NCBI GenBank assembly: GCA_902795635.1
Contig: CADBMC010000106.1
Location: forward strand, 1-32,572
Reading direction: 5' to 3'
Length of the DNA stretch: 32,572 bases
Source: an uncultured Coriobacteriaceae bacterium
GTDB taxonomy: Bacteria; Actinomycetota; Coriobacteriia; Coriobacteriales; Atopobiaceae
A program made the translations under genes and the position numbers. How positions within the stretch are numbered: the stretch's first letter is position 1; every line of letters starts with the position of its first letter. Positions 1-7,217 of the stretch are shown in pieces. Below the pieces are notes generated by a model. The model was given only the letters and a program-made list of their open reading frames with translations, was not told the DNA's origin and ran no database searches.

Positions 1-115
1 CGGAGATGTAGAGCTCGTTCGCGAGCCCCTGGTAGAGGATGGCGTTGGCGACGTGGGCCCCCACATGGCTGGCCCCGAGGATGCCGACCTTTGTCTGGTG
101 CATTGTTTCGTGCAT
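1..115 (-). CDS. L-lactate/malate dehydrogenase family protein, N-terminal fragment (cut by window edge)
   Basis: Only the first 38 codons lie in the window. They encode the NAD-binding beta-alpha-beta start of the L-LDH/MDH family: KVGILGASHVG, followed by the helix AHVANAILYQGLANELYIS. Family members oxidise or reduce 2-hydroxy/2-keto acids with NAD(H) in the cytoplasm. The start at 115 is chosen because GGAGG sits five bases upstream; an internal ATG at 103 is in frame but lacks such a site. The nucleotide loop reads G-A-S-H-V-G where the family normally has G-x-G-x-x-G, so the second glycine is a serine. The gene is divergent from the response regulator at 435. L-lactate, malate or hydroxyisocaproate dehydrogenase cannot be told apart from this piece. 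Confidence 0.75.
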   Translation of the reverse strand, partial: MHETMHQTKVGILGASHVGAHVANAILYQGLANELYIS

Positions 116-322
116 TGGTGCCTCCGAACGGAAACTTGCCATCTGCCCTGCATGCGCCGGATGCGTGGGCCCCTGGGCGACGGCGTCCACAGGACGGCCC
201 GCGAATCTGAGCGCCACATGAATCGTAGCGCTCCTGCGGCATGCATGGCGCCTTATGAGCGCCGCGTCGCGCGTCCGGCCAGGCAGCGGCCCCGAGCAGC
301 GCATAGACTTGCGTTAGGATGC

Positions 323-337
323 CCGCATATCATGCGG
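323..337 (+). repeat. Inverted repeat 1 of response-regulator leader
   Basis: Perfect 6-bp stem CCGCAT/ATGCGG with loop ATC, just downstream of a -10-like TAGGAT. It could be an operator half-site pair or the first leader hairpin. Confidence 0.5.
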
Positions 338-340
338 CTA

Positions 341-370
341 CGCCTGCCCTTGGCATGACGAGGGCAGGCG
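341..370 (+). repeat. Inverted repeat 2 of response-regulator leader
   Basis: Perfect 10-bp stem CGCCTGCCCT/AGGGCAGGCG with a 10-base loop at 351-360. No T-run follows, so it does not look like a classical terminator. Confidence 0.6.
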
Positions 371-378
371 ACGCGGGC

Positions 379-410
379 GGGCGCGTCCTACAGGACTGCA
401 GGACGCGCCC
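379..410 (+). repeat. Inverted repeat 3 of response-regulator leader
   Basis: Perfect 11-bp stem GGGCGCGTCCT/AGGACGCGCCC with a 10-base loop. The left arm can instead pair with AGGAC at 392-396 inside the loop (GTCCT-AC-AGGAC), so two exclusive folds exist. It ends 11 bases before the GGAAGGA ribosome site of the response regulator. Confidence 0.6.
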
Positions 411-434
411 CGCAAGACGTCGGAAGGACATGCG

Positions 435-1181
435 ATGAGGCTTCTTCTCGCAGAGGACGAGCGTGAGCTCAACCGCGCGCTCGTGGCGATACTCAGCCAT
501 GCCGGCTACGAGGTGGACTCCGCCGCAGATGGCGAGGAGGCGCTCTACGAGATCGCGAACAACGACTACGACGTGATCGTCCTCGACATCATGATGCCCA
601 AGGTGGATGGGCTTGAGGCGCTCAGGCGCCTGCGCGCCGACGGCTGCCAGACGCCCGTCCTCATGCTCACCGCGAAGTCGGAGGTGCGCGACCGCGTGGA
701 GGGCCTCGATGCCGGCGCCAACGACTACCTCACCAAGCCCTTCGCCGCGGCGGAGCTGCTGGCGCGCCTCCGCGTGCTCACCCGCGCGAATCCCGCGCAG
801 ACATCCAACGAGCTCACGTTCGCCGACCTCACGCTCGACGTGGACGGCCGTCGCATCGCCTGCGGCGACAAGTCGTGCGACCTCACCCGACGCGAGTACC
901 AGACCCTCGAGCTTCTCATGCGCCAGCCGGGCGACAAGGTCTCGGTGGAGCGGTTCATGCGCAAGGTATGGGGCGGGCTCACCGACGCCGAGCCCTCCGT
1001 GGTGTGGGTGAACATCTCGAACCTGCGCAAGCGCATAGCTTCGGTCGGTGCCCATGTGAGGATCTCCGCCGCGCGCAACGTGGGCTACTTCCTCGAGGAG
1101 GTGCCGGACGAGACCGGCGGCGCATCCGAGGCAGGCCTCGCCGGCTCGGGCGCCAAGGGCGAAGGCGGGAGCGTCAGATGA
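435..1181 (+). CDS. OmpR/PhoB-family response regulator
   Basis: A 248-residue cytoplasmic DNA-binding regulator. The receiver domain (about 1-115) shows the acidic pair E7/D8, phospho-acceptor D51 in VLDIMMP, T79 in MLTAK and K101 in LTKPF, so it should be phosphorylatable. The winged-helix domain (about 126-225) has the usual LTRREYQTLELLM start and an N-I-S-N-L-R-K-R recognition helix. A low-complexity Gly/Ala/Glu tail follows. The ATG at 435 has GGAAGGA six to seven bases upstream. Its stop overlaps the kinase start as ATGA, so the two are translated as a pair. The signal and target genes are unknown; the flanking dehydrogenase is a possible but unproven target. Confidence 0.93.
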   Translation: MRLLLAEDERELNRALVAILSHAGYEVDSAADGEEALYEIANNDYDVIVLDIMMPKVDGLEALRRLRADGCQTPVLMLTAKSEVRDRVEGLDAGANDYLTKPFAAAELLARLRVLTRANPAQTSNELTFADLTLDVDGRRIACGDKSCDLTRREYQTLELLMRQPGDKVSVERFMRKVWGGLTDAEPSVVWVNISNLRKRIASVGAHVRISAARNVGYFLEEVPDETGGASEAGLAGSGAKGEGGSVR

Positions 1182-2554
1182 CGGCAGAGGAGTCATCGGC
1201 CGGAGCCGGAGACGGAACACAAGCCGGCGTCGCCGGCGACGACAACGGAAATGGGGCTGCCGCCAAGCCCGGACTGCTCGAGAGGCTCGGGCTGGGCTTC
1301 CTCGTGCGGAAGGGGCTTGCGGACTCCCTGCGCCGCAAGTTCGTGGCCTACGCGATGGTGGCGGTCACGCTCGTGCTGCTGCTGATCGTGGCGACCATCA
1401 ACCTCTACTTCTACAGCCACATCTGCGCGCGTGCCGACGAGCAGCTCGAGGGCATCGTCGAGAGCGACGGCTCGTTCGCGGCCCTGGTGCAGAAGCAAGG
1501 CGAGGGCGAGGCCTCCATCCTCGGGCTGGGCGACGGGCTTACCGAGGAGACCCCCTATGAGCTGCGGTTCTTCTCCGTGAAGACGGACGAGGACGGGAAG
1601 GTCGTCTCCTGCGACGTCTCGCGCATCGTGAGCTACGACACCGAGAGCGCGGTGGAGGCCGCCGCGAGGGTCGCGGGCTCCGCCAGCACGAAGGGCTTCG
1701 AGGGCGACATGCGCTACCTCATCTCGCGCGAGTCCGACGGCACCGTCATCTACGCCTTCCTGGACTGCTCCCGCGACCTCGCGATGTTCCACGTGCTCAC
1801 GTGCGCGAGCTTGCTCGTGATGCTCGCTGCCCTGCTGCTCGTGTTCGTGCTCGTGGTCGTGTTCTCGAAGAGCGTCGTGCGGCCCATCTCGGAGGGCTAT
1901 GCCCGCCAGCGCCGCTTCATCACCGACGCCAGCCACGACCTCAAGACGCCTCTCGCCGTGATCAGCTCCTCGGCCGATGTCATAGAGATCGAGAGCGGCT
2001 CCTCGGAGTGGGTGGATTCCATCCGGCACCAGGTGGAGCGCATGACGAGGCTCACGAACAAGCTCATGATCCTCGCGCGCATGGACGAGGGGCAGGACGC
2101 GGTCGTCCTCGAGGACATGGATCTGGCAAAGCTCGTCTCCAACGTGGCGGACGACTTCGAGCCCATGTGCATGGCGCATGGGCGCTCGCTCGCGATCGAC
2201 GTCGACGACGAGGTGCCGGCACACGTGGACCCCGCCATGGTGGAGCAGATGCTCATGCTGCTTCTGGACAACGCCATCAAGTACTCCACCGAGGGCGCCG
2301 TCATCCGCGTGTCGTGCGTGCGCAGCCGCAAGGGCCATGCCACGGTCCGCATCGAGAACCCGTGCGACGACATGACGAAGGGCGAGCACCCCGAGCTCTT
2401 CGAGCGGTTCTACCGCTCCGACGAGGCGCGCTCCGAGGGGGACGGAAACGGGATAGGGCTCGCCGTGGTCAAGGCGGCCACGGAGTCCTTGGGCGGCACC
2501 GTCGCGGCGGTGAGCCCGGACGGCTCGTCCTTGAGGATAGAGATCAGGCTGTAG
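1178..2554 (+). CDS. Membrane sensor histidine kinase, HAMP-less type
   Basis: A 458-residue inner-membrane kinase, partner of the preceding regulator (4-base ATGA overlap). There is a disordered N-terminus (1-35), a first membrane helix (about 55-79), an extracytoplasmic sensor region of roughly 125 residues, a second helix (about 206-229), then the H-box FITDASHDLKTPL with H253. The N-box LLLDNAIKYS (N365) and a G-x-G-x-G-L ATP lid (GDGNGIGLAVV) complete the catalytic domain. Only some 17 residues separate helix 2 from the H-box region, too few for a full HAMP domain of about 50. The sensor region has no recognisable ligand motif. The end overlaps the convergent EamA gene by 11 bases. Confidence 0.93.
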   Translation: MTAEESSAGAGDGTQAGVAGDDNGNGAAAKPGLLERLGLGFLVRKGLADSLRRKFVAYAMVAVTLVLLLIVATINLYFYSHICARADEQLEGIVESDGSFAALVQKQGEGEASILGLGDGLTEETPYELRFFSVKTDEDGKVVSCDVSRIVSYDTESAVEAAARVAGSASTKGFEGDMRYLISRESDGTVIYAFLDCSRDLAMFHVLTCASLLVMLAALLLVFVLVVVFSKSVVRPISEGYARQRRFITDASHDLKTPLAVISSSADVIEIESGSSEWVDSIRHQVERMTRLTNKLMILARMDEGQDAVVLEDMDLAKLVSNVADDFEPMCMAHGRSLAIDVDDEVPAHVDPAMVEQMLMLLLDNAIKYSTEGAVIRVSCVRSRKGHATVRIENPCDDMTKGEHPELFERFYRSDEARSEGDGNGIGLAVVKAATESLGGTVAAVSPDGSSLRIEIRL

Positions 2555-3545
2555 GGTCGGCCGTGCCCTGCGCGCCCGACTTGGCCGGCGCCACGCGGTT
2601 CACGATGACGATGCCTGCGCTCACGAGCGCGAGCGCGGCGATGGCCGTGGAGGGCCTCAGCACGCTCGTCTCGTCCAGGAGCGCCGCCGAGAGGATGACG
2701 CCGAAGACCGGGTTCATGAAGCCGAACACCGCGACGCGCGAGACGGGGTTGGCCTTGAGCGCGAGCGACCAGAGGGTGTAGGCCACGGCCGAGATGAGCG
2801 CCATGTACACGAGAAGCGCCGCGCAGGCGGCAGGGGAGGTGCCGGGCGCAGGCTCCACGCGTCCTCCTAGAAGGAGGCCGGCCGCCAGGAGCTCGAGCCC
2901 TCCCACCAGGAACTGCCATCCGCTGAGCATGACCGCGTCGTGGGCCTGCGAGAGCCGCTTGATGATGTTGGAGGACATCGCCGCTGCGACGGTGGAGAGC
3001 AGGACCATCCCCTCGCCCATGAACGTGAACGTGGCCTGCCCCGTGCCCGCCCCATCGAGCGTGACGAGCGCTACGCCGGCGAAGCCCACGACGCAGCCGA
3101 GCACCTTCTGCGCGCTGATGCGCTCGCTTCGGAACACCAGGCAGCTGAGGATCACCGTGACGAAGGCGTTCGACCCCTCGATGATCGAGCTGGTGACGCC
3201 CGACGCATGGCCGAGCCCGACGCAGAAGAGGGCATATTGGAGAACCGTCTGGAAGAGCGAGAGCTCGAGGACGGCTCCCCAGTCGCCGTGCCCGGGGACG
3301 AGCGGCCTGCGCCTGGCCACGCTCACGCCCACGATCACCAGCACGCCTGCCAGCGCGAAGCGCGAGCCCGCGAAGGCCATGATCGAGCCCGTGTCCTGCC
3401 CGCCGATCCCGAACATGCGATAGGCGATCTTGGTGCACGGGAACGCCGAGCCCCACAAAAGGCAGCTCGCCGTGCAGGCGAGCAGGAGCCCCGGCACCGT
3501 GGAAAGGGGGCTTGCCTTCTCCGTGTCGCGTTCCGTGGGGCGCAT
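2544..3545 (-). CDS. EamA/DMT-family transporter
   Basis: About 333 residues with ten hydrophobic segments in two EamA repeats. The first repeat opens with LLWGSAFPCTKIAYRM and the second with MSSNIIKRLSQ, as in 10-TMS drug/metabolite transporters. Such proteins export amino acids or other small metabolites across the cytoplasmic membrane; the substrate is not predictable. The chosen start, MRPTERD at 3545, follows GAGAGG. The frame is open further upstream, but that extension is Arg-rich and has no hydrophobic or family-like character. The gene is convergent with the histidine kinase and their ends overlap by 11 bases. A TAGAAT -10-like hexamer lies at 3619-3624 on this strand. Confidence 0.88.
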   Translation of the reverse strand: MRPTERDTEKASPLSTVPGLLLACTASCLLWGSAFPCTKIAYRMFGIGGQDTGSIMAFAGSRFALAGVLVIVGVSVARRRPLVPGHGDWGAVLELSLFQTVLQYALFCVGLGHASGVTSSIIEGSNAFVTVILSCLVFRSERISAQKVLGCVVGFAGVALVTLDGAGTGQATFTFMGEGMVLLSTVAAAMSSNIIKRLSQAHDAVMLSGWQFLVGGLELLAAGLLLGGRVEPAPGTSPAACAALLVYMALISAVAYTLWSLALKANPVSRVAVFGFMNPVFGVILSAALLDETSVLRPSTAIAALALVSAGIVIVNRVAPAKSGAQGTADPTA

Positions 3546-3618
3546 CTTGCCTCTCCCTCTCGTCCGTCGTCTGCCGTCCCTGCCGTCGCGGCGTGCCTTC
3601 CGGCTTGGCCGCCACGGC

Positions 3619-3624
3619 ATTCTA
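3619..3624 (-). promoter_or_regulatory. Candidate -10 for EamA gene
   Basis: TAGAAT on the minus strand, 74 bases before the chosen EamA start. There is no convincing -35 at 16-18 bases, so this is tentative. Confidence 0.3.
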
Positions 3625-3680
3625 GCGCCATGTGCCCGCCCCCATGCGAGCTCGTGCGCGCGCGAGGGGGCGAGCTTGGC

Positions 3681-3686
3681 TAGACT
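3681..3686 (+). promoter_or_regulatory. Candidate -10 for membrane protein/antiporter pair
   Basis: TAGACT preceded by TTGGC. The same TTGGCTA context occurs before the nagB -10 candidate on the other strand at 32200-32210. No good -35 hexamer is seen. Confidence 0.28.
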
Positions 3687-3772
3687 TGTCAGGGTCGCCG
3701 GGGCCGGCAGCGCAGGGCGCGCCTGGCGCAAGGCGCCCAGAGTCCGGCCAGCCGCATTCGAGGGGAGCTCGC

Positions 3773-4402
3773 GTGAAGAGGAACGTTCTCATGGTCGTCG
3801 TGGCCATCTGCCCGTACGTGTTCGTCGTGGCGTTCATCGCCATCGGCGTCATGTCGGCAGCAGGGCCGCTTCCCATCTCGCAGAACATCGCGAACGTCGT
3901 GCTTGCCGTGCCCATCCTGGCCGAGCTCGGCTGCTCGAGCGCCGTGAGCCGCGACGCCCGCGCCGGCGTGGGCAACGCCGATGCCGTCTCGCTTGCCGTG
4001 GCCACGGCGGCGGTGCGCGTGGCGGGGGTGCCTGCCTACACCGTCTACCTGCTCTCCTTGGGCACGCTCTCCTCTGCCGTGGGCGGGATCACCACCGACA
4101 TGATCGGCGTCACGCTCCTGCTTCTGGCAGGGGCCATCCCCTCCTGGGACCTCTTGGCTGTCGGCGGCAAGTCGCTCGCCCATGACGAGGGCCTTCTCGA
4201 GGCGAAGTCCGACGACATGCTCTTCAACCTCGCGCCCTTCCCGGTGGCGGGCATGGTGGCCGCCTGCGTGTTCGCCAGCCGCATGCGCGAGCGTCGCGCG
4301 AGGCTCGCGAAGATGGGCAACCGCCGCAAGACGGACCGCAACGCCGCACGCAGGAGCGGGAAGAAGTCCAAGCGGCCCACCAAGAAGGGCGGGAGGCGCT
4401 AG
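3773..4402 (+). CDS. Uncharacterised integral membrane protein with basic C-terminal tail
   Basis: I do not recognise this 209-residue protein. It has four to five hydrophobic segments (about 5-30, 38-55, 75-105, 110-135 and 155-172) and then a highly basic tail from about 173 to the end, rich in Arg and Lys. That topology suggests a membrane core with a cytoplasmic, possibly nucleic-acid- or phospholipid-contacting tail. The GTG at 3773 is chosen because AGGGGAG lies five bases upstream and the hydrophobic core begins directly after it; an upstream in-frame ATG at 3632 would add an Arg-rich segment without a ribosome site. The stop lies four bases before the antiporter, so the two form one operon. 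Confidence 0.7.
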   Translation: MKRNVLMVVVAICPYVFVVAFIAIGVMSAAGPLPISQNIANVVLAVPILAELGCSSAVSRDARAGVGNADAVSLAVATAAVRVAGVPAYTVYLLSLGTLSSAVGGITTDMIGVTLLLLAGAIPSWDLLAVGGKSLAHDEGLLEAKSDDMLFNLAPFPVAGMVAACVFASRMRERRARLAKMGNRRKTDRNAARRSGKKSKRPTKKGGRR

Positions 4403-4406
4403 CGCC

Positions 4407-5843
4407 ATGGGCGCCATGGCGGCCGACCTCCTCAACCTCACGGGCGTCCTGCTCGTGGTGCTCGCGTCCTCGTTCGTGGCGAGCCTCGTGCCCGGCAGGG
4501 CAGTGCCCGAGGTCGTGTTCTTCGTGTTCCTCGGCGCCATCGTGGGGCCGAACTGCCTGGGCCTCGTGCACGAGACCTCGTCGCTGACGCTCATCTCACG
4601 CCTGGGACTGGGGTTCCTGTTCCTCACGGCCGGCTACGAGCTGGACCCGGCCGAGCTCATGGGCACGATGGGCAGGCATGCGACGGCATCGTGGGCGGCT
4701 TCGATGGCCATCGCGCTCGTGGTGGTCCCCTTGCTCGGGCTCGACCTGGCCGAGACGGGCTCGCTCGCCTTCGCCATCGCCCTCACCACGACGGCGTACG
4801 GCACCCTCGTCCCCATCATGCGCGACCGCGAGCTCTCCGGGACGCGGGTGGGGGAGGTCATCGAGTCCTACGGCGCCATCGGCGAGCTGTTGCCGGTCGT
4901 TGCCATGTCGGTGCTGCTCACCCCGGACCGCTCGAAGGCGGCATCCGTCGTCTACCTGCTCGTCTTCGTGGGGATCTGCCTGCTGGTGGCCTGGCAGGCC
5001 GACCGCGCCAAGCGCCTGGGCACCCGGCTCTACCGCTTCCTGAAGGCGAGCTCGGAGTCCGCCTCTCAGGTGACGGTGAGAACGACGGTCCTCCTGCTGG
5101 TGGCGCTGCTCCTTTTGGCCGAGCTCATGGAGCTCGACGCGGTGCTCGCAGCCTTCGCCGCCGGCTTCGTGCTGCGCTTCGTGACCCCCGACAACCACTC
5201 GCTGGCAGACCGCCTCCAGACGGTCTCCAACGGATTCTTCGTGCCGGTGTTCTTCGTGTGCTCGGGCCTGGGCATCAGCCTCACGGCCGTCGCCCAGGAC
5301 CCGGTCCTTCTGCTGCTCTACGTGGCGCTGCTGCTGCTCGTGCGCGGCGGCGTGGTCGTGGCATCGCTCGGGATCTTCCCGGAGACGCGCGACATGCCTG
5401 CGGCCGAGAAGGTGTCCGCCTCCCTCTACTGCACGATGGCGCTGCCCCTCATCGTCGCCCTCACGGAGGCGGCGACCGATGCCGGCGCGATGTCGGGCTC
5501 CATGGCGTCGGTGCTCGTGACGGCAGGGGCGATCACCGTGCTCGTGATTCCCGTTATCACGTCGCTTCTGCGCAACGTCGTGGCGGTGCATCCCGTCGAG
5601 GCCATCCAGGAGATCCACGACAGCCCGGACGAGGCGAGGCGCATCTGGGAGCAGCACGTGCGCGAGCGGCGCGACGCCGTAAGGCGCTTCCATGAGGAGG
5701 CCGCCCGCGAGCGCGAGCAGGGCCACTGGATGAGCAGCTCCGACTACCTGGCGCGCGAGTACGACCGGCGTCGCCGGGACGCCTCGCGCCGCCACGGCAG
5801 GCATGGCCACGCGTCCGACGACGAGCCGGAAGGCGATGGCTAG
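4407..5843 (+). CDS. CPA2-type cation:proton antiporter (Na+/H+ exchanger family)
   Basis: A 478-residue membrane protein with about 12 hydrophobic segments over residues 8-390 and a charged cytoplasmic tail of about 90 residues. Family signs are FLGAIVGPNCLGLV early, the polar stretch LTTTAYGTLVPIMRD (about 127-140), GAIGELLPVV (156-165) and LAAFAAGFVLRF. It should exchange Na+ or K+ for protons for pH and ion balance. Where many CPA2 members carry an Asp pair or Asp in the core helix, this one shows E160 in GAIGE, as in a recognised subgroup. The tail lacks an obvious RCK/TrkA-N domain and is rich in Arg, His and Glu. GGGAGG lies ten bases before the ATG at 4407; a second ATG at 4416 is possible. 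Confidence 0.87.
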   Translation: MGAMAADLLNLTGVLLVVLASSFVASLVPGRAVPEVVFFVFLGAIVGPNCLGLVHETSSLTLISRLGLGFLFLTAGYELDPAELMGTMGRHATASWAASMAIALVVVPLLGLDLAETGSLAFAIALTTTAYGTLVPIMRDRELSGTRVGEVIESYGAIGELLPVVAMSVLLTPDRSKAASVVYLLVFVGICLLVAWQADRAKRLGTRLYRFLKASSESASQVTVRTTVLLLVALLLLAELMELDAVLAAFAAGFVLRFVTPDNHSLADRLQTVSNGFFVPVFFVCSGLGISLTAVAQDPVLLLLYVALLLLVRGGVVVASLGIFPETRDMPAAEKVSASLYCTMALPLIVALTEAATDAGAMSGSMASVLVTAGAITVLVIPVITSLLRNVVAVHPVEAIQEIHDSPDEARRIWEQHVRERRDAVRRFHEEAAREREQGHWMSSSDYLAREYDRRRRDASRRHGRHGHASDDEPEGDG

Positions 5844-5854
5844 CAGCGCCTAGG

Positions 5855-5872
5855 CGCGCCCGACCAGGCGCG
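5855..5872. terminator. Hairpin between convergent antiporter and D-LDH genes
   Basis: Perfect 6-bp stem CGCGCC/GGCGCG with loop CGACCA, inside the 34 bases separating two convergent stop codons. A neighbouring palindrome GCGCC-TA-GGCGC lies at 5846-5857. This is a probable bidirectional terminator, but it has no T-run. Confidence 0.4.
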
Positions 5873-5877
5873 AACGG

Positions 5878-6864
5878 CTAGGCGCGCACCTCGAGCGGCG
5901 TGTCCTCGTCGTGCTCGATGGCGAGGAGCCCGTCCACGTTGCAGCGGCACATCTCGTGCACGTCGACGGCCGTGTAGAAGGCCATGTGCGGCGACACGAC
6001 CACGTTGGGGAACGACTCGAGGACGGCGCGGTCACGGTCGGCCACGATGTCGCGGCTGCGGTCGTAGTAGCACAGCTCGATCTCGCCCTCGAGGGTGTCG
6101 AGCCCGGCCCCGCCGAGGTGCCCGCTCTCGAGCGCGTCGATGAGGGCCTGCTGGTCCACGAGCGCGCCGCGCGCGCAGTTCACGAGGATCGCGCCCTCGC
6201 GCATGCGGGCGAGCTGGGGCGCGCCGATCATGTGGTGGTTGGCCTCGTTGGCCGGCGCATGGAGGGTGATGGCGTCGGAGCGCTCGAGCAGCTCGTCGAG
6301 GGAGACGTAGGTGGCGATGCCGTCGAGCTCGGGGGAGGGGTAGGGGTCGTAGGCGAGCAGCTCGCAGCCGAAGCCGGAGAGGTGCCTGGCCACCGTGCGG
6401 CCGATCCTTCCGGTGCCCACGATGCCCACGGTGGACCTGGAGATGTCGCCGCCGATCTTGCCCTCGAGCCCATAGTCCTGCACGGAGGCGAGCGAGAGCA
6501 CGAGCCTGGCCTTGCGCATGACCATGAGCATCAGCATGATGGCGTAGTCGGCCACGCCCTCGGGCGGGTAGGCGGCGTGCACGCAGCGGATGCCATAGTC
6601 GGCCGCCGCCCCGAGGTCGATGTGGTCGAAGCCGATGCTCCTGGTAGCGACGCCTCGCACCCCTGCCTCGGCCCACTGGCCGAGCAGCTCGCGGTCGAGC
6701 GGGGTGGTGATCACGGACACCGCGTCGTGGCCCTCGACGAGACCGACGTCGTCGAGCGAGGGCGGCTCCGAGGTCCAGTCGAACTCGAACCCGCGGTCCT
6801 CGGCGAGCCTCTCGAAGCAGGGGAGCTCGTCGAAGTCCCTCATCGAATACACGAAAAGCCTCAT
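5878..6864 (-). CDS. D-lactate dehydrogenase-type 2-hydroxyacid dehydrogenase
   Basis: A 328-residue cytoplasmic NAD-dependent enzyme, usual length for D-LDH, reducing pyruvate (or a branched 2-keto acid) to the D-hydroxy acid. It starts with FVYSMRDFDELP, has the RSIGFDHID strand, the NAD loop GIVGTGRIGR (147-156) and the D-isomer signature NCARGALVD. R232, E261 (or E259) and H293 are in the expected catalytic places, and SPHMAFYT carries the Tyr typical of D-LDH. The start at 6864 follows AAAGGGG; an in-frame ATG at 6882 would add six residues. It stands alone, convergent with the antiporter and divergent from htpG. With the L-type gene at 1-115 it points to mixed lactate fermentation. Confidence 0.9.
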   Translation of the reverse strand: MRLFVYSMRDFDELPCFERLAEDRGFEFDWTSEPPSLDDVGLVEGHDAVSVITTPLDRELLGQWAEAGVRGVATRSIGFDHIDLGAAADYGIRCVHAAYPPEGVADYAIMLMLMVMRKARLVLSLASVQDYGLEGKIGGDISRSTVGIVGTGRIGRTVARHLSGFGCELLAYDPYPSPELDGIATYVSLDELLERSDAITLHAPANEANHHMIGAPQLARMREGAILVNCARGALVDQQALIDALESGHLGGAGLDTLEGEIELCYYDRSRDIVADRDRAVLESFPNVVVSPHMAFYTAVDVHEMCRCNVDGLLAIEHDEDTPLEVRA

Positions 6865-7217
6865 AGGGGCCCCTTTCCGCATCTGCCTTCCGGCGTCCTG
6901 CGCTGGCGTCGCCTCAGGGCGGTCCGGCCTTCGGTCCGCGACGATTCTCGCGCATGAGGCGAGCCTGCTCGCCTTCGCGCGCGCTCTTGTAACACGTCGG
7001 TGCCCATGCTGGCCGTCGCCTCGGGCGTCGAGGGACACGGAGCCGACGGCATGGCCGCGAGACCTAAGTCAACCATGCTCATATTTTCTGCCGATTGAGA
7101 CTAGAGATGCTCGTGGCGGGTAGAACTATTCGCGTAAGAGATGGCAACGTTGGCGCCTTGCGGCCAGGGAAGGCCCAGCACCGTAGGCGGTCGCGCCCAG
7201 GCGCAGGAGGGAACGCG
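6865..7217. other. Divergent intergenic region between D-LDH and htpG genes
   Basis: No coding ORF is supported. A 7-bp stem AGGCGAG/CTCGCCT with loop CCTG sits at 6957-6974, probably in the D-LDH leader. An AT-richer patch at 7060-7130 holds TTGAGA (7095-7100) and TAGAAC (7121-7126), which could be part of the htpG promoter, but their spacing of 20 is poor. I looked for the HrcA element (GCACTC paired with GAGTGC) and for an HspR inverted repeat and found neither. The htpG ribosome site AGGAGG is at 7205-7210. Confidence 0.45.

Larger units (their letters stand above)
116..434. other. Divergent intergenic region with three tandem inverted repeats
   Basis: No ORF with coding character is seen here. 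The right half holds a weak -10-like TAGGAT at 315-320 on the plus strand, then three perfect inverted repeats (323-337, 341-370, 379-410) and the ribosome site GGAAGGA of the response regulator. Both flanking genes read away from this spacer, so the hairpins cannot be terminators of either neighbour. They are more likely a structured leader or a small RNA. The left half, 116-300, shows nothing recognisable beyond the ribosome site of the dehydrogenase. Confidence 0.6.

Noticed and set aside
3546-3731. N-terminal extension of the first EamA transporter by 62 residues
   Set aside because: Arg-rich, no hydrophobic segment, and a -10-like TAGAAT lies within it; the start at 3545 has a ribosome site.
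6865-7217. HrcA (CIRCE) or HspR operator upstream of htpG
   Set aside because: Neither inverted repeat is present in this spacer on reading both strands.
7107-7217. N-terminal extension of HtpG
   Set aside because: The frame is open, but the residues do not match the family and the AGGAGG site selects the ATG at 7218.
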